Origin: Promerops cafer | Lineage: Eukaryota > Chordata > Aves > Passeriformes > Nectariniidae | Length of the DNA: 64,000 nt | Assembly (NCBI GenBank): GCA_013398275.1 | Contig: VZSE01005864.1 | Span: 844,372-908,371, forward strand | Direction: 5' to 3' | Shown here: positions 36,649 to 49,590 of the stretch, in pieces | Numbering within the stretch: the stretch's first letter is position 1 | Layout: each line of letters opens with the position of its first letter | Made by a program: the position numbers and the translations under genes | The notes under the pieces: model-generated | Told to the model about the DNA's origin: nothing | What the model saw: only the letters and a program-made list of their open reading frames with translations | Databases searched by the model: none

Positions 36649-39600
36649 TCAGGAAGAGAGGGGTGCAGAAGGACCCAAAGAACACAAGTGGAATCTGGGG
36701 GGATTGCTCCAGCCAGCTTTAATATTTGAGAGCTACAGGGAATGAGAAGACAGTGAGGCCAGCAGGTGAAAATGCAGAAACTCTGCACATTTCTGTCATT
36801 AACTTTGTCAGACACACGATGCTGAGAGGCAGTACTTACTGAGCCCAGCCTGCACTGGCTATTTGTGCAGGCACACGCAAGGGTCACTTTCCAGTTTGTA
36901 GATAATGCCACAGGACTACTTCTGGATTCAAAGATTGAAGCCTCACATGCTGTAGGAAACTAATTCTGAGATTATCCTTTTGCTTTTACGTACTCTAATT
37001 TTTGGATAAGGATTTGCTACAAGTGGTTCATATTGGAAAAAAGATTTTCAGGAGGGACAGACAAGTCCTCAAATCTCTCTGGAAATGGCTTTCTTGCACA
37101 AGACCTACTGAGTTCAGCAGTGCTGGTGGACTTTCAGGCAGCAGTGCTAAAACAGTGCCTTTTATCATCTACAGCTACATAAAAGACTGAGACTGCTCCT
37201 TCCTAATGAGAGACTTCTGTAACTCTCTCTGCTTAGGGCTATTCTTAAGGAATAAGGAATCCAAGACAGATGTGGCAGTGACCATCATATTACTCTCAAA
37301 AACCAAATCCCTCAAAGCAAATGAGATATGAACAATTAAAACAATAAATACACTGAATCATAGGAATTTCCAGGGCCCTCAGTTCTAACTCCAGTTCCAC
37401 ACATTAATTTGTAATTCTTGAGCCATGAATAAGTAAATCCTCTTTTGTTTAGAGAACAAGATTAAAATACTACTAATATTAAAACCACTCCTGTTTGCTG
37501 GCTCATACATTTATTTAAATACCTGCCTATTTCTTTGCTTTACCTCTTGAGTGTCACACTTGTCCTCCTGCTAATAGCAGCTGACTGGCAGCCAGGAGGC
37601 TGAGCACCGCAGGTAAATACCTAGAGAAGTGCTTTGGCAGGGCTGAGCTCTGTGTAAGCAAATTTTACAAGCAAGTCAGGCATAATCTGTTGAAGTGGCT
37701 CTGGATTACTGAATATTTAACAGTAAGATAACACTTTTCTGACTGTAAAGACATATTTACACTCCTGTGTAATCTATGGCACTGGACACCACATCATGGA
37801 AGAGAAAACTCTGAATGAAGTTCATTCAAAACACATCACTCTAAACACCCTTTTTTTTTTCTTTTTCTCCAGTTAACAGATCATAGAAACAAAGGAGTTT
37901 CGGAGATGAAGTCTGTAGCACGTGTGTCTTCTGGTGTGGCTCCTTATATTTTTCGAAACAGGTTTAAAAAATCTGCAGGAATCTTAGCTGATAATAAAAA
38001 TCAAGATACCAAGAAGAGCAGAAATTTTTCAACGAATCAAGTTGAAAATTTGCCATGAGTTTAGAATTTATGAAACTTGATTACTTCATATATTTGAAAA
38101 TCAACACATGAGGTACTGCCAGCAAAGAGGATGTTATGTAGAAATTCTGATATTTTTTCTTGTATCCACTGGACATTCCCATTAAAACAAGACAATATAA
38201 CAAAGGTAACTCTTTATGGCCTTAATTCTGAAGACCTGACTTTTTCCTTATGCTAAACGACTTCCTTTTGCAAAGCTGGCTGAGAGATATGAATGAACTG
38301 GTCGACATTCTAGAAAACAGAAATAGGAGGATGCAGGAATTGCAGTGTCCCTTGATGCACCTCCATCTTTTCTTAATGCAGGGATCCACCACTAAGAAGA
38401 TGACACTTCTGTCTATGAAGGCTCCTTTAGAGGGGAGCATTCCTGGGAGTGGACAGAACAGGAGGTGACTCTTTTCCTGCCACCTCACCTGTCCCTTACA
38501 GGATTTCTTGCTTCTCTGTGCTGGCAGAGTTTGCACAAACCCAGAAATGAGTCTGGGGGCTGCTTTCATCTTCATAGACGTCACTTGAGGAATAGCTGTG
38601 AACTTGTCTCCATGCTTGGGATCAAAGGTGCTCAGTGCTAAAAAGCTCAGGAATATTTCAAAATGTACTTTGAAGCCTTCCTGGTGGGAACAGCTGGAAT
38701 GTGTGTCTGTGTTACCAGCTCTAATACTACGAGCACAAACACAAGCTGAGTCACAGTGGATGACAATGCTGCTGACAAAATGTTTTAAACTGCAAACTAA
38801 AACAACAATGGGATTATTTATGGACTGCAACTCTTATTTTAATGTCAATAAATGTACTGGATAAATTCCCCTTCATTAGCTGGAAACCTCAGAAGGAAAC
38901 AGAAATATTCTGGTAAACCACAAGCTTGTTCTTAGCAAATAGATGGCTGCATTTCCACTGCCGAGGCATAGCCAGACTCCTGCACTGGGATAATAAATCT
39001 CTGGGAGTGAAAAACAAAGTCTATAAAAGCAAGACCTACAAAGTAAGGGTGTGAGACACATGGCCCTCAAGCCTCCAGAGGATGGCATTAGAAAGAGTTG
39101 GGTTTTTTTTTCTTTTTATGAATGGAAAACATGTTTTCCAAGATCTACCATTCAACTCAAAACAAATGGTTGGAACGAGTCCCTGTCACTATGGGAGGTG
39201 TTTGCTGTCTTATCTACTGGGCTGCAGAGAGCCCAGACAGAGCAAATTGCTTTGACTGCTGTGTGCTGCAAAATAGAAAAAAAAAAAAGGGGGGGAAAAG
39301 CACAGAAATAATATGTTACACCTCCCTGATTCCTGAGATGTCTGAGGCGCAGAAGGAGCAGTTCTTTGTAATATCTGACTCCATAGATATGCATCAGGCC
39401 ACGGCATACACCAAATACAGGGTGCTCTAATGCTTCCCATCCAACCTTCTGACACTTCACCCCCGCTGGTCCTGGAGAGAAACAGAGGACCCAGAATTGC
39501 TACTGGGGCTCTCCCATCATGGGAGAAACACCATCAGATCAGCTGAGGTCAGCTTCCCATTCCTTAAGAATGCTTTTCAGAGGCAGACAGAAAAAGGCAC

Positions 39601-39769
39601 AACATCTTACCAAGTAATACTGATGTCTCTTCATGTTTCTAGAACATGTCAGGATGGAAAACCCAAACATCACAGCCACAGATTGCTTTTTCATTCTGCT
39701 CCTCGGCACTTATCTGTCTTTACTTTTCCTTTCTAAATCTGTGGTTCTATATCTTATCCTGCACCTAAT
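36649..39769. other. Non-coding sequence, no gene recognised
   Basis: Mostly unique sequence. It includes the longest open frame of the window, 202 codons on the minus strand at 38222-38830. That frame has no recognisable domain or family and no splice or promoter context that I can see, and a plus-strand frame overlaps it. Low-complexity spots are a T-rich run at 37851-37869 and an A12G7 run at 39277-39295. Confidence 0.45.
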
Positions 39770-39850
39770 GGCTTGTAAGCTACTTCCAAGATGGAAAATG
39801 TGGTATTCTCTTATCTGTGCAGCATTTTGTTTATTTATAGCATGACACTA
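39770..39850. repeat. Worn ancient interspersed repeat (tentative)
   Basis: GGCTTGTAAGCTACTTCCAAG, then TCTCTTATCTGTGCAGCATTT, resembles the TTGTAAGCTC...TGTCTCT...TGTACAGC(A/G)CCTAGCA pattern of an old sauropsid repeat. A related piece lies at 41400-41478. Divergence is high and the edges are arbitrary. Confidence 0.35.
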
Positions 39851-41399
39851 ATGACACTTTGAGTTTGTGTCTGAGTTTTTTTCTTATTGTAAAGACAAGG
39901 CACACAAACAATTGTGTCTGGGTCTAAGTACATTCTTAACCCCATTCAATTTATTTCAGATGCTGAGTCCTCAGGAAAAGGGACCAATGACTAATAAATC
40001 AGGTGTTTCTTCCTTCACCTACTGGGATCAATAAGAAGCAGGAGAAAAAAGTTCTTGTTTGCATGAGATAACGCAGCCAAACAGCACCATGTAGTGGGTA
40101 AGAGCATGTTTCAGGCTCTAACCTTTGCACACAGGCTCAGCTTATTGTGAGTAACTTGTATTTCAACAAGACTAAAAAACTGTTTGCTAAGATGGAAATA
40201 CAGGGGTATGAATATGGCTTGCATATTCTTGGAAGGCACATAATCCCCTTCTTTTGAGCAGTTTATGTAAACCTCATACTGAGTTGGGCTTCCAAACCTA
40301 CAGTACCTCAATATGTTCCAAATGAGGCAGAAAGAGAGAGGGGCAAGAGAACCCAGCACCTTTATGCACAGCCCCAACCCCTCCAGTCAGAAACGAATGG
40401 TACTTTGCCTAAAATGTCTCATTTTGTCTTTAAAATAACACAAAAGCAGGTTCCTCCTTGTAACTGCTTCACCTAAGAATATAGTGATCACCTTCCTAAG
40501 GGGAAACAACGTTCACTACAGCTTATTTGTGTTGGGAAACGAGGGCTCTGGTGCATCATCCAAACCATTATTCCACAGTGGATTAACCCAGACAATACTT
40601 ATCAAAAATGTCACACCACAAATATGAGCCAGGAATACATTACTGGGAAAGCTGCCTGGACCAATGTAAAATTAGAGAAAATGGGCAAGTATTATGTATC
40701 AAACAATGCAAAACACTTGCATAGACTACGAACATACATCACTATAAATCCTTTTATATTAGTTTAAACCAAGTAAAAAAAATTAAGAAAAATAATCCTG
40801 TCCCTCTTCAGTGTCTCATCAGATTGCATTATTCTGACAGGAGCCCAGTGGCTCTGCACTCATTCTCCACTCATGCCTCTGCCAGCATCTCCCTGACAGC
40901 AGTTGCAGGTTTCCATTCTCCCTGGGGATGGGACACATTGCAAGTCCCATCCTCCCACCCCTGCACATCCCCTTGTCCTACTCTTTCTGCACTTCATTAT
41001 TTCTCAGACCTGCAGTCATCAGTTTCCCCAGTCTAGATCACCTTGCTCAGCAGTCTTAGCTGCACTCAGCAGCAACACAAAATTATCCCATAGGTATTCC
41101 CATCTCTCCACACAGCCACGCTTTTGTTCAGACCTCTCTTTCTCCACAACTGGCCTCTTTTCATTCTCAATGTATTTCTGGTTTCTTTTTCCTCCCACTT
41201 CATTCTGTAACTCCCTTGCCCTGCTCCACTGGAGTTCTCTGGTCATTCCCACACCCACCTCTGAGGCAGTCTACAAGTCAGAAAATGCTTGATTCATCCC
41301 TCTTAGCTGGGACAATATAACACAAAGATATATAGAGACAAACAGAGAAAGCCAGATGTGTTCACTAACCCCTGTGCTTTTTGCCTTCTAACACCCCAG
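39851..41399. other. Non-coding sequence, pyrimidine-rich in its second half
   Basis: No gene is recognised. From about 40800 to 41290 the plus strand is strongly enriched in C and T with many CTCC/TCTCC words, which explains the serine/proline-rich 129-codon frame on the plus strand and the glutamate/arginine-rich one opposite. Confidence 0.45.
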
Positions 41400-41478
41400 A
41401 TTATTTGGAGCAGGGATCTTATTAACTGTATTTATACTGCACCTAACACATAGAGGCCATGAATGGGGATTTGGTTTC
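41400..41478. repeat. Worn ancient interspersed repeat (tentative)
   Basis: GATTATTTGGAGCAGGGATC, followed by TATTTATACTGCACCTAACA and CATAGAGGCCATGAATGGGG, matches position by position the TTTGGGGCAGGGA...TGTACAGCGCCTAGCACAATGGGGCC pattern of an old sauropsid repeat. It is the better of the two copies here. The family name is not certain to me. Confidence 0.45.
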
Positions 41479-44400
41479 TGGACAATTTCATTCTAGAAAA
41501 TAAATTTTATACTAAATAAATCCCTACAGAAAAGATACTGGTAAAATCTGTCTTGTTCTAGGACTTAATAACAAATGTACTATTTGGTGCATAATAGGCA
41601 ATTCATTTTGCTATGCATTTACTCTATTTAAAACATAAAGCACTTAAGGATATTTGGAGTATGCAAGACTATTAGAAAATCAATTTCTATTCTGGTTTAT
41701 AGCCCAACCACTTAAAGTCTTAATTTGCTACAATTCACTTTCTGATATTCTGACTCGTTAAACTGGATCAGCTACCTCCTGAACTCTGGTCATATGCTTG
41801 TTAGAGCTAAACTATTTAATTATTGTCTACCACATCCACTCTGTCCACTTGCTTATTATCTACATTTATGCATTTACAGCATCAGTTCAGGTTGTTTGCA
41901 CTTGCTCGAGAACCTGCTGCCTCTTTTTCCGAGGTTTGGAGGAGGGAGGCTTTAGTTTCACTGAGGGCTATCCCATTCCACTTGACAAATAAACAAACAG
42001 CAGAGTAACTGGCAGGAAGTCATGTCCCTCTGGTGAGCAGGGCTCCAGCTCATCAGAGGACAAACCAGGCAGCATCATTTTCACTCCAGCACAAAGTGTC
42101 CATTCTTGACTCCTTGACCAAAGGAAGCAAAAGCAGAGGGACGACGAGCACAGCACATCTGCAGGGCTGGGTTTCACAGGAAGTTATGCAGCTCCTCCAC
42201 AGATAAGTTTCACTGAAGAACAAAGACTGATTTTGTTCAATGCTCCAAGAATGCTGCATTGAACCTGGACTGAGCTTTTCATTCCTTGAAAATGAGGCTC
42301 AGAGAGCAAAATCTAATTTCACCTTCACCCTTGTTTAAATTAGCTGCACGATTTTCATATCAGCCCTCTACTTACCATATGAAAAAAGCTTAAAAGACAC
42401 CCACTCTTCTTCAACTAAGTTTACATGGTTTATGTATTGATTTTAGCAGACTACACACAAGTTGGTGCATCCAAGATAAATGTCAGAGCAACAATGACTA
42501 AACCAGTTACGTGAAACTTAGTCTCTGATATAGAGATGCCTTAAAGCTTAAGAAACAAAATATTTATGACCAAGAGCAAGACAAATGGTGCAATAACACA
42601 TTAGCAGGCAGCATTGTCACTGATTGCAAACATATTCTGAGCTTACATATTTCATGTACACCCTGACCTCAGAGGCATTCTACCCACTACAACTGGTTTT
42701 GCAGCAGCTCAACATTTACCAGGAGATAATGAGGTGTGTTTTTGAACGATACAAGCAGCATTAGATGTAGTGGGAGCCAAAAACATGATCATATTAAAAG
42801 CAAATACAGAGCAGATTACCTCTTGCCCTCTCTTTTAGTTTGAGCAGCACATTCCAATAAGTGCAGAAGAGACATTGTCAAGTACTTCTTTATAGTTTCA
42901 TTTTTTTTTTAATCTCCATTGCTTGCAATGCCCTTGCCCTCTTTAAAAGCTGCAGAATAAAATTCCTTTCTCAGTCAATTTTGTACTCTCTCCCTCAGCA
43001 AAGAATGACAAGGGATAAAAAATAAAGCTCAAAACTTCATCCCTTCTCCAAAAGAAGAAATAGAGATAAAGGTTAAAGATAAGTTTTAATCAAAATTTAA
43101 AGGAACCACTAAGTTCAAAAGAAGGTCATCTGCCCTGCTCCTAATTATTGCTCATTTCCACTGTGCCCAGCTCTGGGAAAATTGTGGAGCATTTTATAGC
43201 AAACCATAGCTAACAGTAAGCACAGCCTTGGAGATTCTCCTCTTTAAGGAGGGCAGTAGGATCTTTTCTCAAAATCTTTTGGCACTTTTGGAGTAGAAGT
43301 TTTGAAACGTGAGGAGAACAAGGTAAGAGTGGTCTGGGGGAGGTCCCTGGATCTGAGCAGTATCACTATGGCAGCTCGGTGATGCATGTCCCAGGAATTC
43401 CCCGTGGTGGCTGCCTGATCCGGAGCTGGGCTGGGACTGGAAGCAAAGGCTGTTTGTGCTGGCTCAGGGACTGGGAGCCCCGCGGGGCAGATGGGATCAC
43501 CTGGGAAGGTGGGCTGGAGGCTGCATGTTTACTCTGGCTGGGCACTCCAGAGCTGGAAGTCGTCTCCGTGAAGGAGAAAATATCCAGAGCCCCTGAATTT
43601 ATAGGTTGGCAGCCTCCAATTTTTTTTTTTTTCCTAACTGCAGTTGAGAAACTGTCTCTTGGTGGTTATTGATAGAATTTTTCCTTCAGTTTCAGGACTG
43701 ATAAGATTATTATTTCTTCTGTAACTTAAAAATCATATTTCTGCAGACTGTTATTTAAACACTTGACCCTTGGTGCCGTCTGTCACGTATAAGAGCACTC
43801 CTTACGATTTAACACAGGGTTTGAACATGGCATTCACAATGGTGCACATTTCTGTATTAAACATATAATTTACATGTACTGTGGGTCTAAATTTGATTTA
43901 ATCACTTTCTCTCCTCATGTATTGCAACTCTGTAAAACAGCAGCAGGAGGAAGAAAGGTCTCATGTCTCTACCTCCCTTCCCACCTTCCAGCCAGCACAA
44001 GTGATTCAACAGTTAATTGCATGACATCACAGCAGTGATTACTCTCCAATAATAGTTGCTCCCGTGTGTGGCAGTGGGCATTTGGGTCAGCAGATGCCAT
44101 AGTGGCAGTGATAAAAAAGCTTTGCCTGTATCTTATCTGTCCTTCCTGCAAACTTCACCGAAATTCCTTCCTTTATCCTTTTCTTTAGGGATCCACAGGG
44201 AAGCAGCTCAGTACACTGAACACATCTCCAGCCCCAACTCTGATATACTCAAAATGAATCCAGAAAGAATCAGAGACTGATTCACAGCATAGCTACAACT
44301 CCATTACAACAGACAAGCCCTCACCTGCAGCTGAAGTTTGCCAAAGGAACAGACAACTGCTATTCAAATAAAAGTTAACACATCACCTTGAGAAAACTGT

Positions 44401-46989
44401 TACAGAAAATCACATCTTTCTACCTCTGGGGAGAAAAGCAGAAACTGGCAGCTGCCTCTGGAGGGAAATTAGATGGAGGATCTGCTCCAAGATGGTACTT
44501 TCTGATCCCACCTCTGATCAGTGTGGTGGCTGAAGCAAACCCACCACCTCCTGCTTCTTCCTGTTCCCCTCCAAATTCTCCGGGCAGCCAAACTGCTGTG
44601 GGTGTGTGAATAGTTCAGGAGCAGCAGCCTGGCCAGCAGGTGAAAGAAATGACTCCTACTACTTACAGAAAATAGGGTCATGAGGAGACACATGGTTTGG
44701 GAGAGGGAACTACTGTGAAAAGCACTCTGGGCAACCAGGCATGGATCTTTCCCTCTGCCCAAGTATCCACCAAACTGTCCAAAACTTTGCTGTTTGAGAA
44801 GATATGCAAAGCAGAACGTGTGTCATTCACTGTGTCCAGCAATAAACAAAATATTAAGTGCATTTTTAATGCTGTAAAACCTTTTAAAAGACTTTTAAAC
44901 CTTTCACTGTGGGATAGAATTAAAATTGTTTTGCTATCTGCAACAGGCCTGGCCTTCAATCATATAATTAAGCAGTCACAAATTGCAAAATTGGTTTGTT
45001 TGGTTCCCACACCACACAAATACTGATAAAAGCTTTTTTTGTTTATCAATTAGTGTACTGTAACTTACAGGTTATGGGCAACACAATTTGGCAGATTTGG
45101 AGCTTGAAGACCACATCCACATCTCCCCAAGTTTTCCCCACACTGGATACTTTACTCAGTTTGCTCTCTGTGGTTTCAGTGGCTGCATGCACTCAGATAA
45201 TGTATCAGCTACAACTTGAAATAAAATATTTAAAGCTTGGTAAGCATAAAGTTTTTTTCTTTCTGTATGAGACACAGGGTTATACTTCCTATAGCCAATT
45301 ATACCATCTCTAACCACTGCAAGGCCTCCTAAGCAGCAGCATATGCAGAGTGACTGGCTACATTTTGTAGCTCAGCTCTTACAGACACAGACACGTGTCC
45401 TGCAGACCAGAAGCACCATATGCCCTGGGAAGCAAGTGCTGAGGCTTCTGCACCATCTCATGTACTCCTCCTGTTCCTTAGACTACCCAAGTGCACTGAA
45501 TATCCAAAGCTCTTCACGTAAGAAGTGTGCACCTTGTACCCATGAGAATTTTTAACTCAGCAATAAATGTACAATCTGCAACAAAAAAAAACCAAAAAAA
45601 AAAACCAAAAAAAAAACCAAGGCAGAAGATCATGTGTAAATCATTTAAGCAGGTTCTCTGCAAGATTTCCAGCAGTAACTTTTGGCACTACCAATCAGCC
45701 AAAATTGCTATTGCTGGAACTTTAATTCTTTATGAAAATCCCCCCTAGATTACAAGGGAGAAAACAACTGTATCAGAAATACCTAAGGAAAGGGAATCCA
45801 ACATTCTCTCATGGGCTTTCCAGACTACCTAGCAGCAAGTTAATGCTTAAGGCCCCACAGGAAAGCTCAAAATGCATATAAAGATTTTTGCTTGCTGTCA
45901 AACACACCAGTTAACTGAGGCTTTTAGATCCCAACTCTGAACAAGGGTCTATGTAAAACATCAAAATCCTTGGAGGATCACCAGGAAGAACATAAGGAGG
46001 ATACAATACTTCTATGTACTTTTGTGGGTGATAGGGGGAACAACAGTCTGCTCTTTGAACAGTAGAGAGACTTCACAGTCTGTATTTGTATTTATTTTCC
46101 AGTAGGATTTCCAATGTACCCAAGACCAAAAGTCCAGACTAAGTACTTACATGAAAGAGGAAACATCCCAGTGTTGAATATACCATGGCAGGGTGTTTCA
46201 TCAGCACTTAGCTCATGAAGTGGAAATAAAGAGAACTTGACAGCAAATGAAACTGCATGAGGAAACAAGCAGTGGGACTGTGCTCCAGAAGCTGATTAGT
46301 TCAGAAGGTTACCAAGTATGGTATTTACTAATATTTACTAAAACTTGCTCTTCAGAATCAGGCTTCCCTAAATTTAATTCTCATTCTCTCTGCATTGCCT
46401 CTCTACATTAAGGTAGATGGGCAGCTTGCAAACTTAGTCACGAATGAAAGAGCTTTGCTATTAAAAGGCCAAATTCACAATTCTGCTGCCATCTCTATGG
46501 CTACAAGGTTGCACTTTCAAAAGTGACAAAATTAGACTTTGGTTATATCTATACAAAATTATTGCTTTATGAGAGGTGATCTGGATTTATGCTGGTGCAA
46601 GCTAAATTTAGCCCTGAAGCTGATGTTTCAGGGATTTTAATGAAGTGTTAATTTTATATGGCTTAAAATAGAACTGGAAAACACCTCCTACACAGTTTTT
46701 CTAATATCTAGGTTAGCGTGTCTGTTACTTCAGTTACTTTGTGCTTTAAATTATTGGCATTTGACTTGTGGTTTTGGCAGCTATAGTCTGCTTCCTCCAA
46801 TTAGCAAAGAATGGAGAAGGATTTCTGTTGTTAAATGCAATTCAATATGGACAATGTTACATCAGTTTCACCCACTGAGAAATTCAGAACTTGCTTGCAC
46901 CCAGCTTGATTCTGCTGCAGAAGCATTGCACCGTAATTGTCACACATTTGCTAAAGCCCTGGTGTTAATTCACACTGGAGCCTGTTAAT
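41479..46989. other. Non-coding sequence, no gene recognised
   Basis: Mainly unique A/T-rich DNA. A G+C-rich patch with several CpGs lies at about 43370-43600 and ends in a T-rich run at 43620-43632, possibly an old retroposed or regulatory piece; I could not assign it. An (A)nCC array lies at 45583-45620. No exon or RNA gene can be supported. Confidence 0.45.
45583..45620. repeat. (A8-11 CC)n tandem array
   Basis: Three A-runs of about 9-11 bases, each followed by CC, form a short minisatellite-like array. It may derive from an A-rich tail that diversified, but no retroposon body is recognised upstream. Confidence 0.75.
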
Positions 46990-46990
46990 T

Positions 46991-47230
46991 CACCTGATCA
47001 CAACAGGCAGGTGAGATTGTCCAGGTGTTCTTGGCAGAAGCACAGCTGAACCTGTGCTGCAGCAGTGCAGGTCTTGTGCAGCCACACCTCCTGCTGCACC
47101 TGCACTGCTGTTCCAGCTCTTGTTTCCAGGCCGCCACATTGTCTCAGATGAAGAAATTCCATCTCCAGGGAGTGCTGGCATTTGGAGCTGTGCAGTTTGT
47201 CTGTGCACACCAGAAGCACCTTCACACCTG
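46991..47230. promoter_or_regulatory. E-box-rich patch, candidate enhancer
   Basis: Five CACCTG/CAGGTG hexamers (46991, 47008, 47022, 47097 and 47225) and one CAGCTG (47043) occur within 240 bp, together with many CTGCTG/GCAGCA words. CAGGTG is the core of ZEB, SNAI and E-protein sites. The patch is richer in G+C than its surroundings and yields frames on both strands that resemble nothing known. It lies about 18 kb upstream of the NFI exon. Confidence 0.35.
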
Positions 47231-47232
47231 AG

Positions 47233-47248
47233 CATGTACCTGTACATG
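47233..47248. repeat. Short palindrome CATGTAC-CT-GTACATG
   Basis: Perfect 7-bp arms with a 2-base centre, immediately after the E-box patch. Possibly a dimer binding site or chance. Confidence 0.7.
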
Positions 47249-49303
47249 AGAGCACATAAGGACTGCACTGCTACATGCAGTCTTTAAAAGCTACACACTC
47301 CATGCCACCTGCTAATCACCAGTAAGAGGCTATTATAGCCTTTTATGGTCATTATTATTTTTAAATAAATAAATAAGTGGATTTACACATTCTGGATCCA
47401 GTCAAGGAATGAGCAGGCTGTTAAGAGAAGTCCCATATATCTGACAATTGCTCTGCCACTGCTTCGCACAGACAATTCCTGTTGCAATCAAACAACATCT
47501 TGGTGGTCTGTATCCACATTTACAGGACCTTGAAACCAGAATGTTTCTGCCTCCCAACGTTCCTCATAGAGCAAGAGTGCTGAAATCCCACAAATACCTT
47601 TTTTGAGACCCCGTTATTTTGTCCAGTTTCCCCTTTATTTCAGAGAGGGCACTTCTAGACTTTTCTACACTCTGAGCAAAGATTTCAGAAAAATACATCT
47701 GGGCTTCTCTGCCTGCCTCCTTCCTGCTGCTACAACACACAGGAACTGGACTGCAGGCACAGGACTCCCCAGGTAACATCAATCCTGGCTCTGCCTGTCA
47801 GCCCCAGTTCATGTTTTGAATGCTGTGTGGTTGTGAGCAAGGCAGGAGGTGCAGGGTGCAGAGGCACTCCCACTCTGCTGGAAAGGATAATTCCCTGCTC
47901 CCGGGCACTCTGCCCCCTTCAATCACTGCCAGCCTTGGGGGGTTGGCTATGCTTCAGCTCGCCTCCAAATGAAGCTATGGAGGAGGATCCAGGCAATTCA
48001 GATGGTGTGGGATGGATGTCAGTGAGCTGGACCCTCAGTAATTAATGGTTCATAAAGATTCCTGATATCCAAAATGAGCCTGGTTATGTGACAACATCAA
48101 TCTGTTCCAGGGGGTGATCAGAGGCAGGTGAGTGGAATAGGTCTGTGCCATCACTCTCCAGGATGTGCCTGGGGAAGGGTCATGGTCAGGCTTCTTCCAG
48201 GTCTTGTTATTACCCATAACATCCCCTTTGTGCTCTGACAGGGAGTGTAAATGGCCCCAAAATCAAAGGCCTGCAAAGACAACAGAGGTGAGGTACCCTA
48301 GAGCCAAACTTCTCAGGTTTGTGTCAGCTATTCCATGCCTATGCTAAAGGTGCAATGTCAGACTAAAATAATGAAAAATGGGATAGAGTTTCACTGAAGT
48401 ATGGTCATTTTCATGGTAGTGTTTGCCTAAACTAGGACTGACCAAATTACCAATAAACTCCCAAATCTTGAGGGTTTTGTCAGGGCACTTTACCAGCTTA
48501 ACCACAGAATGAGATGTAAAGATGCAGTCAAACTACTTGGTGCAGAAACCAAATAACAAAACACCTTTTTTTTTTTTCCCCAACCAGTAAAGAACATTCA
48601 GTGACTAACAAGCAAGAGCTAGTTGCGGAAGAAATATTACTTTTGCAAGAATTACTGGATTTTGTGGAAAGAAACTTCATTCAGAATTCCCCTGTCCTCC
48701 TTTTTCAAACCAATATTTAAATTCATTACTTAAGAAAAAGAATTAAAATGTCTCCTCACCCCTGGAAGAAGCTTTATTACTAATAAAGATCCTTTTCAAA
48801 ACTGCTTTGATTAAATAAAGAAAAAGAAAAGATAAATAGACAGCTAAATATCCTCTAATAAGAAAAGTTAATAAGGAAAATGGTTCTAATATTTCTTTCT
48901 CTGATAATGGTTCCATTGTTTTGATTGGAGAGGCAGAAGTGAAGCACACACTCAGTGCTGCATTCCCATGACTAAATCACCTGTATGATTGCATTTTGCA
49001 TTTGAAAGCTCTTTGACAAGGTCTGTCCCAGGGTAGATGCCTTCACTTCTTTGATGCTGTTAAGCGATTTTGCACAATCATGTAATGGATTAAATCAGAC
49101 TTAGTCTTCCTTGAATGTTTTATATGAGGTCTGGGTTAGAGATGGAGCTCAGCATCATCCACTCACAGCGGAGAGCACACTTGAAGACATCTTACGAGAT
49201 GGGCTTAAGTTGAAGAATCAAAATGAGAACACAAACATCTAGTTGTACAGAAAAAATACACCCTGTTTTCAGTGACCTTACTCTTTTTTTTTTTCCTTTC
49301 TAC
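47249..49303. other. Non-coding sequence, no gene recognised
   Basis: Unique sequence with an AAAT run at 47361-47375 and T-rich runs at 48566-48578 and 49283-49294. The 60-73 residue frames are not recognisable proteins. Confidence 0.5.
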
Positions 49304-49589
49304 CTCTGAGCAGGAATATTAAATTGAGTCATTTTCTACTATTCCATAAACACCTTTTGAAGGTGGGGAAAACTAACTCCACTGCACTTAATACCGAATG
49401 TATTACCCTAATAAGAAGTTTTGAGAGAAAAATGAAAAGATTGCAAGTTCCTTTGTGTCACCAACAACAAACCACCCATTCTTCATCCCTGGAAGAGTTC
49501 AAGGCCATGGTGGATGGAGCTCCGAGCAACCTGGCCCAGGGGAAGGTGTCATTGTCCACAGCAGGGAATTTGGAAGTAGATGATCTTTA
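49304..49589 (+). repeat. First copy of a 286-bp direct duplication, probable assembly artefact
   Basis: From CTCTGAGCAGG to TGATCTTTA this segment reads the same, base for base, as 49591-49876. Its last third (from about 49484) is CR1 tail sequence that breaks off in mid-element at the N. The 90-codon frame across it is not a gene. An interrupted CR1 ending at a single N next to an identical copy is what an unmerged overlap between two contig ends gives. Confidence 0.85.
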
Positions 49590-49590
49590 N
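49590..49590. other. Single ambiguous base, probable contig junction
   Basis: This is the only N in the window. It separates two apparently identical 286-bp segments, so it probably marks a scaffolding join of nominal length 1 rather than an unread base. Confidence 0.8.

Noticed and set aside
38222..38830. 202-codon open frame on the minus strand, the longest in the window
   Set aside because: No recognisable domain, composition typical of translated non-coding DNA, an overlapping frame on the plus strand, and no visible promoter, splice or poly(A) context. A database search and RNA evidence would be needed to revive it.
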